Positions 40,291-47,305 of a stretch of 64,000 nt of DNA are shown here, piece after piece; within the stretch, counting starts at the first letter, position 1, and each line of letters starts with the position of its first letter. The DNA is from JALOAR01 sp041649415 (GTDB taxonomy: Bacteria; Patescibacteriota; Minisyncoccia; UBA6257; Colwellbacteraceae). Location: the NCBI GenBank assembly GCA_041649415.1, contig JBAZND010000002.1, positions 62,001 to 126,000 of the forward strand, read 5' to 3'. A program made the translations under genes and the position numbers. Under the pieces are notes generated by a model. It was not told where the DNA came from, did not search any database, and was given only the letters and a program-made list of their open reading frames with translations.

Positions 40291-41400
40291 ATGGCTTTCG
40301 CAATGTATCGGCGGTATCGTCCGCGCAAAATATCGGAGGTAGCAGGACAGGACTCCGTTTCCGAAATAATCAAAAACGCCGCTCGGACGGGCAAGTTGTC
40401 GCACGCTTATCTTTTTTACGGCCCTCGGGGCTCCGGTAAGACTTCAGTCGCACGGATACTCGCGAAACTTGCAAATTGCGATAAGAGAAGAACCGACCCG
40501 ATTTTTAGAGAAGAAGGAGAGCCATGCAATGAATGCGTTCGGTGCCGAGAGATTGACGAGGGACGTTCACTTGATGTTATTGAAATTGACGCCGCTTCAA
40601 ACAGAGGGATAGATGAAATTAGAGAATTGAAAGAAGGAGCGAGACTTACGCCCGCTTATTCCGAAAGAAAAGTATTCATAATTGACGAAGCTCACCAGCT
40701 CACCAAAGAAGCGTTTAACGCTTTGCTTAAGATCCTTGAAGAGCCGCCGGCACACGTAATGTTCATTTTGGCAACAACTGAATATGACAAGCTTCCAACA
40801 ACGATAGTTTCAAGAACACAGCGTTTTTCCTTTAAGAGAGCTTCCATCGGGAAAATAATGGAGAAACTCAAAGTAATTGCGAAGGCAGAGAGAATAAAAA
40901 TTTCGGATGAAGCGCTTGAAGTTATCGCTTCGGCCGCGGAAGGAAGTTTCAGAGACGCGGAATCTCTTTTTGAACAAGTAGTGACGATGGAAGATGAAGA
41001 TATAACGCTTGCGGAAGTGGAACGAATCCTAGGGAAAGCGGGCTCCGAGAAAACAGAGGTCCTTGCAGAAAAAATAATCAACAAAGATTTACCGGGCGCT
41101 TTGGAAGCGCTCGCGCGCGTGAACGAAGAGGGCTACAATCTTTCGCAACTTACCAAAGATTTGATCCATTACTTAAGAAGAGTCCTCGTTGTTTCGTATG
41201 ATTCAAAAATGGCGGATTTATTTAAAGACGAAGTGACTTCGGAGACAGCCAAGAGAATTGCGGATTACGCGAAAAATTGCGATCGAGAGAAATTAATTAC
41301 GGCGCTCAAAGCTTTAATTGACGCCTACGGAGAAATAAAATATTCCCCTTTTGCCATTATTCCTTTGGAAGTGGCGATTGTAGAAAGTCTTAAGAATTAA
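40291..41400 (+). CDS. dnaX: DNA polymerase III subunit gamma/tau
   Basis: The 369-residue clamp-loader ATPase has RYRPRKISEVAGQDSVSE, Walker A in GPRGSGKTS, the zinc-binding CNECVRCREI with an earlier Cys, Walker B in VFIIDEAHQL, and SRTQRFSFKR. It stops soon after domain III, so only a gamma-like form without tau's polymerase-binding tail is made. The delta-prime-like subunit is encoded at 62693-63457. Confidence 0.95.
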   Translation: MAFAMYRRYRPRKISEVAGQDSVSEIIKNAARTGKLSHAYLFYGPRGSGKTSVARILAKLANCDKRRTDPIFREEGEPCNECVRCREIDEGRSLDVIEIDAASNRGIDEIRELKEGARLTPAYSERKVFIIDEAHQLTKEAFNALLKILEEPPAHVMFILATTEYDKLPTTIVSRTQRFSFKRASIGKIMEKLKVIAKAERIKISDEALEVIASAAEGSFRDAESLFEQVVTMEDEDITLAEVERILGKAGSEKTEVLAEKIINKDLPGALEALARVNEEGYNLSQLTKDLIHYLRRVLVVSYDSKMADLFKDEVTSETAKRIADYAKNCDREKLITALKALIDAYGEIKYSPFAIIPLEVAIVESLKN

Positions 41401-41744
41401 TCAGATATTTTTTCGTATCCGTCGAAATATACTTTTCCTTCGGGAATAATTTTAATTGCTTTGTAGCAGCCGCGCGTCCATATTTCTCCTTCATGAACGA
41501 AATGAGTGGCATTGAGAATGATTACGCTCGCTTTCGGTTTGGATAGAATCCCGCTACCTTTTGTTTCCCGAAGCGGGATTTCGCCCATAAGCCAATAATG
41601 TTTTTGCCCTTTTTTGAGAAAGAAATACTCTTTCCCCTCTTCCAAAGACTCTGGAAGGCATTCGTTTTCTTCTCTTTTTCCCTCTTTAAAAACAGTAATG
41701 TTTCGGAGGCAAAGGTCGGGACAGTATTCAGCGATTATGCTCAT
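41397..41744 (-). CDS. Hypothetical protein converging on dnaX
   Basis: From the ATG at 41744 the product has 115 residues, with two Cys near the start (AEYCPDLCLRN) and strands such as YFFLKKGQKHYWLMGEIPL and VIILNATHFVHEGEIWTRG. It seems a small beta-rich domain; no family is recognised. A longer frame to 41828 lacks support. It overlaps dnaX by 4 nt at the 3' end. Confidence 0.5.
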   Translation of the reverse strand: MSIIAEYCPDLCLRNITVFKEGKREENECLPESLEEGKEYFFLKKGQKHYWLMGEIPLRETKGSGILSKPKASVIILNATHFVHEGEIWTRGCYKAIKIIPEGKVYFDGYEKISD

Positions 41745-41814
41745 AGAACATATTTTGCCATATGAAGAAACATATGTTAATCTCCCTCTAGTTTTTTGAA
41801 AGGAGATATGCGTC

Positions 41815-42195
41815 ATGTTCCAGGTCATAATTCTGGGAAGTCCCCAATTTGTTGAGGCGTTGTCGACCGATAGGTATAAAAACTAGAGAGAGGCTCTTAT
41901 CGGGTTTATAACGTTTGCATGGCCGGCCACACAAGAAAGCACCATTCACCTTATCGTGATGAAAGCGGATTTTATTGGGAAATTAGATTTCCATATTGAG
42001 GTCCGCTACGCTCCTGGACAATGGAAGTATGGACGGAAGAAGTTCAAACCCGGCGAAGGAGATAGAGACCACTTGTACAGGGTTTTGTATGGAAACCTAG
42101 ACAATGTGTTGCCGGGGTTCAGATACTCTATCTGTCTTATACCTAATGACAATGTTGTTTTTGGAACTCACGGAATTGTTAATGCCGCCGAATAA
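41815..42195 (+). pseudogene. Small gene interrupted by one in-frame TAG
   Basis: An AAAGGAG lies 9 nt before ATG 41815. The frame runs MFQVIILGSPQFVEALSTDR, meets TAG at 41884-41886, and then continues open for 103 codons to TAA 42193-42195 (REALIGFITFAWPATQ and onward to GTHGIVNAAE). The part after the TAG is protein-like (DFHIEVRYAPGQW, GDRDHLYRVLYGNLDNVLPG). Either a nonsense mutation broke a 126-residue gene, or the TAG is read through, or a second start (GTG 41956, no Shine-Dalgarno) is used. The terminator overlapping the final stop supports the full frame. The family is unknown. Confidence 0.55.
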
Positions 42196-42206
42196 GGCGG
42201 TTTTTT
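42185..42206 (+). terminator. Terminator with the TAA stop in its loop
   Basis: CCGCC (42185-42189) pairs with GGCGG (42196-42200), followed by TTTTTT. The stop TAA (42193-42195) of the interrupted gene is in the loop. Confidence 0.7.
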
Positions 42207-42247
42207 CTTGAAAAAGAAAGAAGTAACTCGTAGAATTCCAATGTATT

Positions 42248-42321
42248 TGTCAGGTCGTCTAATGGTAGGACAGCGGCCTTTGAAGCCGTGAATCATGGTT
42301 CGAATCCATGCCTGACAGCCA
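42248..42321 (+). tRNA. tRNA-Gln (anticodon UUG)
   Basis: Acceptor TGTCAGG / CCTGACA, D arm GTCT / GGAC, anticodon loop CTTTGAA (anticodon TTG), T arm with GGTTCGAATCC, discriminator G and an encoded CCA (42319-42321). Its 5' half is nearly the same as that of tRNA-Gln(CUG). AT-rich accessory DNA follows its 3' end. Confidence 0.95.
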
Positions 42322-42325
42322 CCTT

Positions 42326-42345
42326 GAGCGCGGTTTCATGCGCTC
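42326..42345. repeat. GAGCGC / GCGCTC hairpin next to tRNA-Gln(UUG)
   Basis: Six-bp stem with an 8-nt loop, followed by GAGACG. The same stem sequence forms the inner hairpin at 12070-12091, and TGAGCGC...CGAGACG recurs at 8556-8570. It starts 5 nt behind the tRNA. Confidence 0.45.
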
Positions 42346-42364
42346 GAGACGCATTCTCTAAAAA

Positions 42365-42586
42365 TTATTTTACGATTTTGATCGCTTTTCCGTTTACCAG
42401 CGCATCGGCAATTTTCTTGTAAGCGGAATAAAGTATCCGTTGATACGTGCTTTGAGAAGTATGCATCTTCGCTGCTGCTCCTTTTTGTTCCATATCACTA
42501 ATATAACGAAGGCGATAAGCTTCCATTTCCTCGGTGGTAAGATCAACTATCTCGTTCTGAATCCTTTCTTTAACTAATCGTGTCAC
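42365..42586 (-). CDS. Truncated second copy of the DUF134 (UPF0251) protein
   Basis: This 73-residue product (GTG start at 42586) lacks the family N terminus (MPRPRLCRKV...) but retains EEMEAYRLRYISDMEQKGAAAKMHTSQSTYQRILYSAYKKIADAL in pieces identical or nearly identical to the copy at 2789-3067. It keeps the helix-turn-helix. Either a decayed copy or a shortened regulator. It lies in the accessory DNA behind tRNA-Gln(UUG). Confidence 0.6.
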   Translation of the reverse strand: MTRLVKERIQNEIVDLTTEEMEAYRLRYISDMEQKGAAAKMHTSQSTYQRILYSAYKKIADALVNGKAIKIVK

Positions 42587-42723
42587 AAAATCTAAAGTTT
42601 ACGATCGCGACGATTATCGTTTCCTCATGTCTTTATTTCGCAACTGGTAGTAAATGGGGATTCGCAGCCGGATTTATAATTATGATCGTAATCGGCCGAT
42701 TATCGGATAGAGGTAAATTATAA
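42580..42723 (+). CDS. Possible 47-residue two-segment membrane protein
   Basis: A frame opening with GTG 42580 (MSQNLKFTIATIIVSSCLYF) encodes two hydrophobic segments separated by ATGSKWGFAAG and ends with GRLSDRGKL before TAA. There is no Shine-Dalgarno, and the start overlaps the truncated DUF134 start by 7 nt. The composition is protein-like but the evidence is weak. Confidence 0.3.
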   Translation: MSQNLKFTIATIIVSSCLYFATGSKWGFAAGFIIMIVIGRLSDRGKL

Positions 42724-42743
42724 ACTCCCTGATTAGTCTCTAT

Positions 42744-43832
42744 TTAATTTGTCGGATCAGACTTCTTAAGTGTATTGCGCCCTTCTTTGTCTGTTGCCTT
42801 TTCAGATTCTGATGATTCGGGAAGTTTTAATTGCTCTGCAGGTAACTTATACATTTCTTCTATTTTTAATTTTTGTGCAACCTTATCTGCTATTAGATCT
42901 AAAGCATTTACATCACCTTGAGGGTCTACTGGATCAATTGATTTTTTAAATACAACTTCTAAATGAATTCCAAGAGGGAGCCATTTAACTAATGCTTTTA
43001 ACGATGTTCTCAAACGTGATTTTTGATCGCCGTCATTAGTCTTGCCGACAGATTCAACCGTATCGTCAAGAAATTTATCGAATCTATTTTTTGCAATCTT
43101 TTCATAAAATTTATTTAGTTCCTGCTGTTCTGCGTCATCCAATTCAGGATCCGCTTTCTTACTTCTCAGCTCCTTGGTCACTAAATAAATCGTCGCTAAA
43201 TCACTTAGTATTCCTAATATCGTCTCCACCACCTCGGGATCAGCTATAGTAAAGAAATTAAAACTTCCATTACTGATTCTAGTAAGTCTCGGATGTTTTG
43301 ACTCTTTATCCTGTACAGAGAGACAACGTTGTACTGCATCTATAAAGATTCCCATCTTTTTTAAATAATCGGCTATCTCATCCATTACAGATATCTCTTC
43401 GGGTATTGTAAGAGCAACTTCATCCTGCGTCTGCTGATACGGAACCACACCAACGCTAATCAAAGAATCTCTAAGTCTCAGTATATTAGTATATTTTTCG
43501 GTTCGATTAGACTTAAATTGTTTAAACTTACCGAGTATTGCATATCCTTTAGCATTAACAATATCCTGTATACTTTCTATTAGTTGAGTACCGAAGAAAT
43601 TATCTAATCCTAACTTCTCCAAGAGAGAGACCTCCGTTCTTACAAATCTATATGCTCTGGAAGATTTAATATCTTTTTCCAGCAGGTCTATTTTTTCATC
43701 TATTTGCGGCCCAGCCTGTTCATTATTCTGTGATACCAGATTATAGATTTCGTCTATTTTAGAACCGAAGGCATACTCTTTCTCGTCTGCCTCTATTAAG
43801 TTGATTATTTCCAACAACTTATTAGTATCCAT
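42744..43832 (-). CDS. Hypothetical protein, 362 residues
   Basis: The soluble protein is mainly helical, with a possible amphipathic stretch near VVETILGILSDLATIYLVTKE and a low-complexity charged tail (ESSESEKATDKEGRNTLKKS). No family, catalytic motif or signal peptide is seen. It is AT-rich, stands alone behind a 600-bp structured non-coding region, and is part of the accessory DNA behind tRNA-Gln(UUG). Confidence 0.55.
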   Translation of the reverse strand: MDTNKLLEIINLIEADEKEYAFGSKIDEIYNLVSQNNEQAGPQIDEKIDLLEKDIKSSRAYRFVRTEVSLLEKLGLDNFFGTQLIESIQDIVNAKGYAILGKFKQFKSNRTEKYTNILRLRDSLISVGVVPYQQTQDEVALTIPEEISVMDEIADYLKKMGIFIDAVQRCLSVQDKESKHPRLTRISNGSFNFFTIADPEVVETILGILSDLATIYLVTKELRSKKADPELDDAEQQELNKFYEKIAKNRFDKFLDDTVESVGKTNDGDQKSRLRTSLKALVKWLPLGIHLEVVFKKSIDPVDPQGDVNALDLIADKVAQKLKIEEMYKLPAEQLKLPESSESEKATDKEGRNTLKKSDPTN

Positions 43833-43880
43833 TTCCTTATTTTATATCCTTATAAGAAGGAAATAAATCAACAACACAAA

Positions 43881-43909
43881 ACCTAGATAAACGCAAGTTT
43901 TGTCTAGGT
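43881..43909. repeat. Hairpin in the non-coding region
   Basis: ACCTAGAtAAAC and GTTTtGTCTAGGT form a stem around GCAA. It is the first of several structures in the gene-free 43833-44459. Confidence 0.5.
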
Positions 43910-43930
43910 AAAAATTCGTTTAGAGTTTAT

Positions 43931-44044
43931 GGAGTTTTGCGAGTGACTCTAAAAAACTAACAGATTCAATAAAGCTATATTTTATCAATGTTTTCGACTA
44001 ATAATCTTATTTCAAAAATGCCGATAATCCACTCGCAAAACTCC
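43931..44044. repeat. 114-bp AT-rich segment bordered by 15-bp perfect inverted repeats
   Basis: GGAGTTTTGCGAGTG (43931-43945) and CACTCGCAAAACTCC (44030-44044) are exact inverted copies 84 bp apart. The enclosed DNA is AT-rich and has no gene. It could be a MITE-like element or the closing stem of a structured RNA. No target-site duplication is evident (TTTAT left, CGATT right). Confidence 0.6.
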
Positions 44045-44256
44045 CGATTCTTTTAAAAATAACCCGACCTAAATGGGTTAATTACTCCCCTGTTTTAAGA
44101 TCCAAATAACCCTTATACTGATTCAAATGTCTGGTCACTTAACCAGAATACGCAGCCAATTTGTAAAATTTTTCCCGCCCGAGCGGAAATTATCAAAATT
44201 CAGCGTCCGGATTTTCTTTGAAAAAAGTTCGGATTTCGTTCAAGACAGACAGCAAG

Positions 44257-44284
44257 TGTCCCATCGTAAAATGGGACATTTTTT
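44257..44284 (+). terminator. Orphan terminator
   Basis: TGTCCCAT / ATGGGACA stem with a 6-nt loop followed by TTTTTTG. There is no plus-strand gene in the 400 bp upstream, so it may end a non-coding RNA. Between 44045 and 44256 only small hairpins (44061-44079, 44130-44147) are visible. Confidence 0.6.
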
Positions 44285-44345
44285 GTTAAACTTGGTATAG
44301 ATTCGAACGTTGAGTGGGGTCGGGAGAACGTTCTAAATGGTCTCC

Positions 44346-44365
44346 CCTGCCTGCCGGCAGGTAGG
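44346..44365. repeat. REP-like palindrome with CCTGCCGGCAGG core
   Basis: CCTGCCTGCCGGCAGGTAGG is centred on a perfect 12-bp palindrome. Such GC-rich palindromes are dispersed in CPR genomes, where their translations give LPAGRQG-type artefacts. The only copy in the window. Confidence 0.5.
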
Positions 44366-44459
44366 CGTGGAGGAAGGCAGACCCGGAGGGTCGTTGGAGA
44401 ACCGTGGGTTTCCAAGACTGTAAGATTGCCATGCCTGACAGCATATAATTTATAAAAAT

Positions 44460-45017
44460 ATGAAAAACATTGAAGTTGAAGTCCAAGCTGAGATAAAAAA
44501 TCCAAAAGATGCAGAAAAAAAAATTCTAAAATTCGGAAAATTTGTTAAATCTCGTCAACAAAAAGATATATACTTTGTTACACCGCAGAGGAATTTTTTC
44601 GCAAAAAAGATGCCTAATGAATACCTTCGCATAAGATACGAACAGGATAAGAATCATTTAAATTATTCTTTTTTGCATTTTAAAAGGAATGGATGGCTAA
44701 ATTCAACAGATGAGTACGAAACTTTAGTTGTAAAGCCAGAGATCGTCGAAACAATTTTTAAAAAGATTGGTTTGGTTCCAAAAGTTATAGTTATAAAAAC
44801 GCGTAAATATTTTGATTGTGGCGATTTTGAGGTAACAATCGATAATATTAAGGGCTTAGGTAATTTTATGGAAATAGAAGCCAAAAGACTTTTTGGTACC
44901 GTAGCTCAAACTAGAAAAAAATGTGTTAATTTTATTAACAGTTTAGGGATTGAATATGATGTCCGAAAGGAAATGGGTTATCCAAGGATGCTTTATCAAA
45001 AGCTACACAAAAAATAG
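44460..45017 (+). CDS. CYTH-domain protein (class IV adenylate cyclase/thiamine-triphosphatase-like)
   Basis: The 185-residue protein starts with NIEVEVQAEI, close to the ExExK signature (the Lys is Gln), then YLRIRYEQDK, TRKYFDCGDFEVTIDNIKGLGNFMEIEA, as in CyaB-like CYTH proteins. The fold is a tunnel that binds triphosphates with divalent metal. The activity is not predictable; the changed signature Lys may matter. No clear Shine-Dalgarno. AT-rich accessory context. Confidence 0.75.
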   Translation: MKNIEVEVQAEIKNPKDAEKKILKFGKFVKSRQQKDIYFVTPQRNFFAKKMPNEYLRIRYEQDKNHLNYSFLHFKRNGWLNSTDEYETLVVKPEIVETIFKKIGLVPKVIVIKTRKYFDCGDFEVTIDNIKGLGNFMEIEAKRLFGTVAQTRKKCVNFINSLGIEYDVRKEMGYPRMLYQKLHKK

Positions 45018-45086
45018 TATCTCAAGAATCAGCTTAAAATATTTCTATATGAGTCAGTTGAACGTTCAGCCCAAACCATTGCTAGG

Positions 45087-45728
45087 ATGTTATACAAAAT
45101 AAAAACATTCTCGGATTCCAAGCTCAAAAGATATTACAATCAATGTATGAAAGAGCTTGGTGATTTTTATGGATTTTACATAACTAAAAATCGTCCCAGA
45201 GTTATTGTCTTAGAAAGTAGACGAATGATTGATTCATTGAAAAAGAAAAAAACAGATAGCTGGATTGTTGCTTGGGCGGAAGGTAATTTAACTATTTTTA
45301 TACTTGATCAATCGAAAATGGCTACAGAGAGCTGTCATAAAAAGTATGGCAACAAACAGTATAAGGCGCTCCTTAAGCATGAGCTAAGCCATGTTTTTTC
45401 TAGAATCATGGCTGGTTTTGGTATTAGTGTTCCGGCTTGGCTGAATGAAGGTCTCGCTATTTATTCTTCTGGACAGAATAAATTCAAAAAACCTGTTGAA
45501 AAATTTGGTGGATTTTTGAAGTTTTATAGTAAAGCTAACCGCGACACTTACAACGAGGCTGGTTTTGCCGTTGAGCTATTAGTGGCAAATTTTGGCAAGA
45601 AAAAATTATTTAGTTTGTTAAAAAACTTGAGGAATGTGAAAAACAAGACCGGCTTCAACAAACTTTTTAAAACTATCTACGGTTTTTCTCCGTCTTACAC
45701 GAAATTCAACAAGTTACTAAAAACCTGA
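45087..45728 (+). CDS. Peptidase MA-like zinc metallopeptidase
   Basis: The 213-residue protein has the gluzincin motif H-E-L-S-H (His98, Glu99, His102) followed by PAWLNEGLAIYSSG with the third ligand Glu121. The N-terminal part includes YNQCMKELGDFYGFYITKN. No signal peptide is seen, so it is probably cytoplasmic or exported by an unknown route. It lies 69 nt after the CYTH gene and ends at a strong terminator. Substrate unknown. Confidence 0.75.
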   Translation: MLYKIKTFSDSKLKRYYNQCMKELGDFYGFYITKNRPRVIVLESRRMIDSLKKKKTDSWIVAWAEGNLTIFILDQSKMATESCHKKYGNKQYKALLKHELSHVFSRIMAGFGISVPAWLNEGLAIYSSGQNKFKKPVEKFGGFLKFYSKANRDTYNEAGFAVELLVANFGKKKLFSLLKNLRNVKNKTGFNKLFKTIYGFSPSYTKFNKLLKT

Positions 45729-45737
45729 TAGTGTCAA

Positions 45738-45769
45738 AAGCCCTTGTCTTACGACAAGGGCTTAATTGT
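45738..45769 (+). terminator. Terminator after the MA-type peptidase gene
   Basis: Perfect 11-bp stem AAGCCCTTGTC / GACAAGGGCTT with a TTAC loop, then AATTGTT. Confidence 0.75.
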
Positions 45770-45779
45770 TCAGGGTGGT

Positions 45780-46418
45780 TTAATTCTTCCGTTTTCGGCG
45801 GAAAAACCAGACAATACCCCAAATGATTTGGCTCGGAATGAGCCATGGCAACAAGATAATTGCCAAGGCCCATCCTGATGGTTTTTGCCAAGGATAAGTG
45901 GCCATGTTTTGACCGTCAGGATTCGCAGGATTTGAGTCTTTATTGAGGCGTCTTTCGCTTTGCAACAAGTATGAAATATTGAAGCACAGTATGAAAAAAG
46001 CCCCAACTATTGTTAGCGCCCTTGCCCAGAAAACATTCCATTTAACGTTTCTTGGCTTTAGCGTATCGTAGAGAGAAGGATCCCGGGATACTTTTTCCGC
46101 AGATGGAATTATCCTTACGACCAGCGTTACGTCGGATTCTTGCCAGTCTGCCGTTTCGGCGATAAATTGGTCAAAGTTGATCTTTCTGGTCACCAATTCT
46201 TTGACCAAAGAAGCTGCCTCAAAGTTGGATTCGTCCATTACTCTGTCTTCTGTGACGTAGAGCAGTATGTCCTGTTGTTTTTGGATGTCTCTTACGTTGG
46301 AAGAGAAAAAGCCATATAAGACAGCTCCGACGAAAATAGTGCAGAGAAACGACCAGAGAGACGGAAAGAGAATAATCTTTCTAAGCCAGCCGGACTCTAC
46401 GTTCCTTGTAAATCTCAT
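45780..46418 (-). CDS. Membrane protein with three transmembrane segments
   Basis: The 212-residue protein has hydrophobic segments at about residues 16-38, 133-153 and 180-202, the last ending with a basic FFRRKRKN tail. Between the first two lies an outer domain of about 90 residues. The family is not recognised. An AAGGAGG and ATG at 46418 give a good start, and TTGACA / TACAAA (46454-46482) a promoter. Confidence 0.6.
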   Translation of the reverse strand: MRFTRNVESGWLRKIILFPSLWSFLCTIFVGAVLYGFFSSNVRDIQKQQDILLYVTEDRVMDESNFEAASLVKELVTRKINFDQFIAETADWQESDVTLVVRIIPSAEKVSRDPSLYDTLKPRNVKWNVFWARALTIVGAFFILCFNISYLLQSERRLNKDSNPANPDGQNMATYPWQKPSGWALAIILLPWLIPSQIIWGIVWFFRRKRKN

Positions 46419-46453
46419 TTTATTCCTCCTTATTCGGTTATAAAAGATACCTA

Positions 46454-46482
46454 TTTGTATGGATTCTTGGCTAATTTGTCAA
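46454..46482 (-). promoter_or_regulatory. Promoter of the three-pass membrane protein gene
   Basis: Minus-strand TTGACA (46477-46482), 17-nt spacer, TACAAA (46454-46459). It starts directly behind the terminator of the preceding small-ORF unit. Confidence 0.55.
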
Positions 46483-46485
46483 TAA

Positions 46486-46511
46486 AAAGCCGCAACAGAG
46501 TCGCGGCTTTT
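46486..46511 (-). terminator. Terminator of the minus-strand small-ORF unit
   Basis: On the minus strand AAAGCCGC pairs with GCGGCTTT, followed by TTATT. It separates the small ORFs at 46541-46738 from the promoter of the membrane gene. Confidence 0.65.
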
Positions 46512-46540
46512 AAAATGCTGTATTTTATGTCGATTGCGGA

Positions 46541-46642
46541 TTAAACAGCCGGTCGACAAGAGAAGCGCCGTTCAATGACGGCTATGGCGAAAGATGAGAT
46601 ACGGATCACCTCCATCTCCACGATAATCGCGTAAGAGTTCAT
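46541..46642 (-). CDS. Possible 33-residue peptide
   Basis: ATG 46642 to TAA 46541-46543 encodes MNSYAIIVEMEVIRISSFAI and a basic Cys-containing end (ERRFSCRPAV). It overlaps an alternative frame (GTG 46658, KSDDHELLRDYRGDGGDP), and only one of the two is likely to be real. It has a weak AAGAG upstream. Low confidence. Confidence 0.2.
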   Translation of the reverse strand: MNSYAIIVEMEVIRISSFAIAVIERRFSCRPAV

Positions 46643-46654
46643 GATCGTCGCTCT

Positions 46655-46738
46655 TCACGCCGTGGAAGTATGGCCCTGCGATGCCAGTATGCCGGCAAAG
46701 ATTTTTGCCGCGCTGCGCACAAGTTGGTCCACTCTCAT
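46655..46738 (-). CDS. Small peptide of 27 residues with strong Shine-Dalgarno
   Basis: ATG 46738 follows GGAGGTGG at 9-10 nt. The product (MRVDQLVRSAAKIFAGILAS plus a short tail) is an amphipathic helix and stops at TGA 46655-46657. A GTG in the next frame overlaps the stop (GTGA) and could start a second 28-residue peptide (46572-46658), as in coupled small ORFs. The unit has a promoter-like TTTACT / TAATAT further upstream and its own terminator. Function unknown; a leader peptide or a short structural peptide would fit. Confidence 0.4.
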   Translation of the reverse strand: MRVDQLVRSAAKIFAGILASQGHTSTA

Positions 46739-46850
46739 AAGAACACCACCTCCAGATTATTTATTTGAAAATAAAGGAACCAGATTTACATATTACGTTC
46801 GTCAAAAGAAAAAGTAAATAGGTTATCAACAGCCATCATACAAATTAAGT

Positions 46851-46859
46851 TGCTATAAT
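46851..46859 (+). promoter_or_regulatory. Extended -10 promoter of the NTF2-like gene
   Basis: TGCTATAAT fits an extended -10. AGAGGA follows just before the ATG at 46871. Confidence 0.55.
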
Positions 46860-46870
46860 TAAGAGGACAA

Positions 46871-47299
46871 ATGAAAAAATTCGTTACACCTTCTTCACAA
46901 AAGAAAACTTTGGGTTTTATGTTCGTCGTTGTCGTTTCAGCGCTCGTTCTTGTCGGAGTAACGGCGTTTATAACAACGGATATTTACATTAACAGGACTT
47001 TTCTCGCCAAAAGAGATTTCTCCCGAGCTTTTGCGGCAAGGATAACCGGCAATTGCGATACTTTTTGCGATTACATTTTGAGAGACCTGGATAAATGGAG
47101 GGGGAAATGCGCGGCAGAGAAAATACTCTCCACCGACCCGTTTTATGGGTTCAAAGTTCTAAAGACGACCGTCCGCGGAGAAAGCGCTTTCGTGCAGGTG
47201 GAACTTACGAGAGGAATATATAAAGAAACCTATCCCGTGACTTATGAGTTGAAGCTCACGGATGGCCGTTGGATGATAAATCAAAACGCCAGTAATTAA
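46871..47299 (+). CDS. Single-pass membrane protein with NTF2-like outer domain
   Basis: The 142-residue protein has one membrane segment (about residues 14-36) and an outer domain with four Cys (GNCDTFCDYILRDLDKWRGK). It ends with ELKLTDGRWMINQ, the typical last strand of the DUF4878/DUF3828 NTF2-like fold. A similar protein lies at 47306-47731 on the opposite strand. Function unknown. Confidence 0.6.
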   Translation: MKKFVTPSSQKKTLGFMFVVVVSALVLVGVTAFITTDIYINRTFLAKRDFSRAFAARITGNCDTFCDYILRDLDKWRGKCAAEKILSTDPFYGFKVLKTTVRGESAFVQVELTRGIYKETYPVTYELKLTDGRWMINQNASN

Positions 47300-47305
47300 G
47301 AGAGT

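Noticed and set aside
44200..44505. Minus-strand 101-codon frame with LPAGRQG
   Set aside because: It reads across the orphan terminator and the REP-like palindrome. This type of translation is a known artefact of such repeats.
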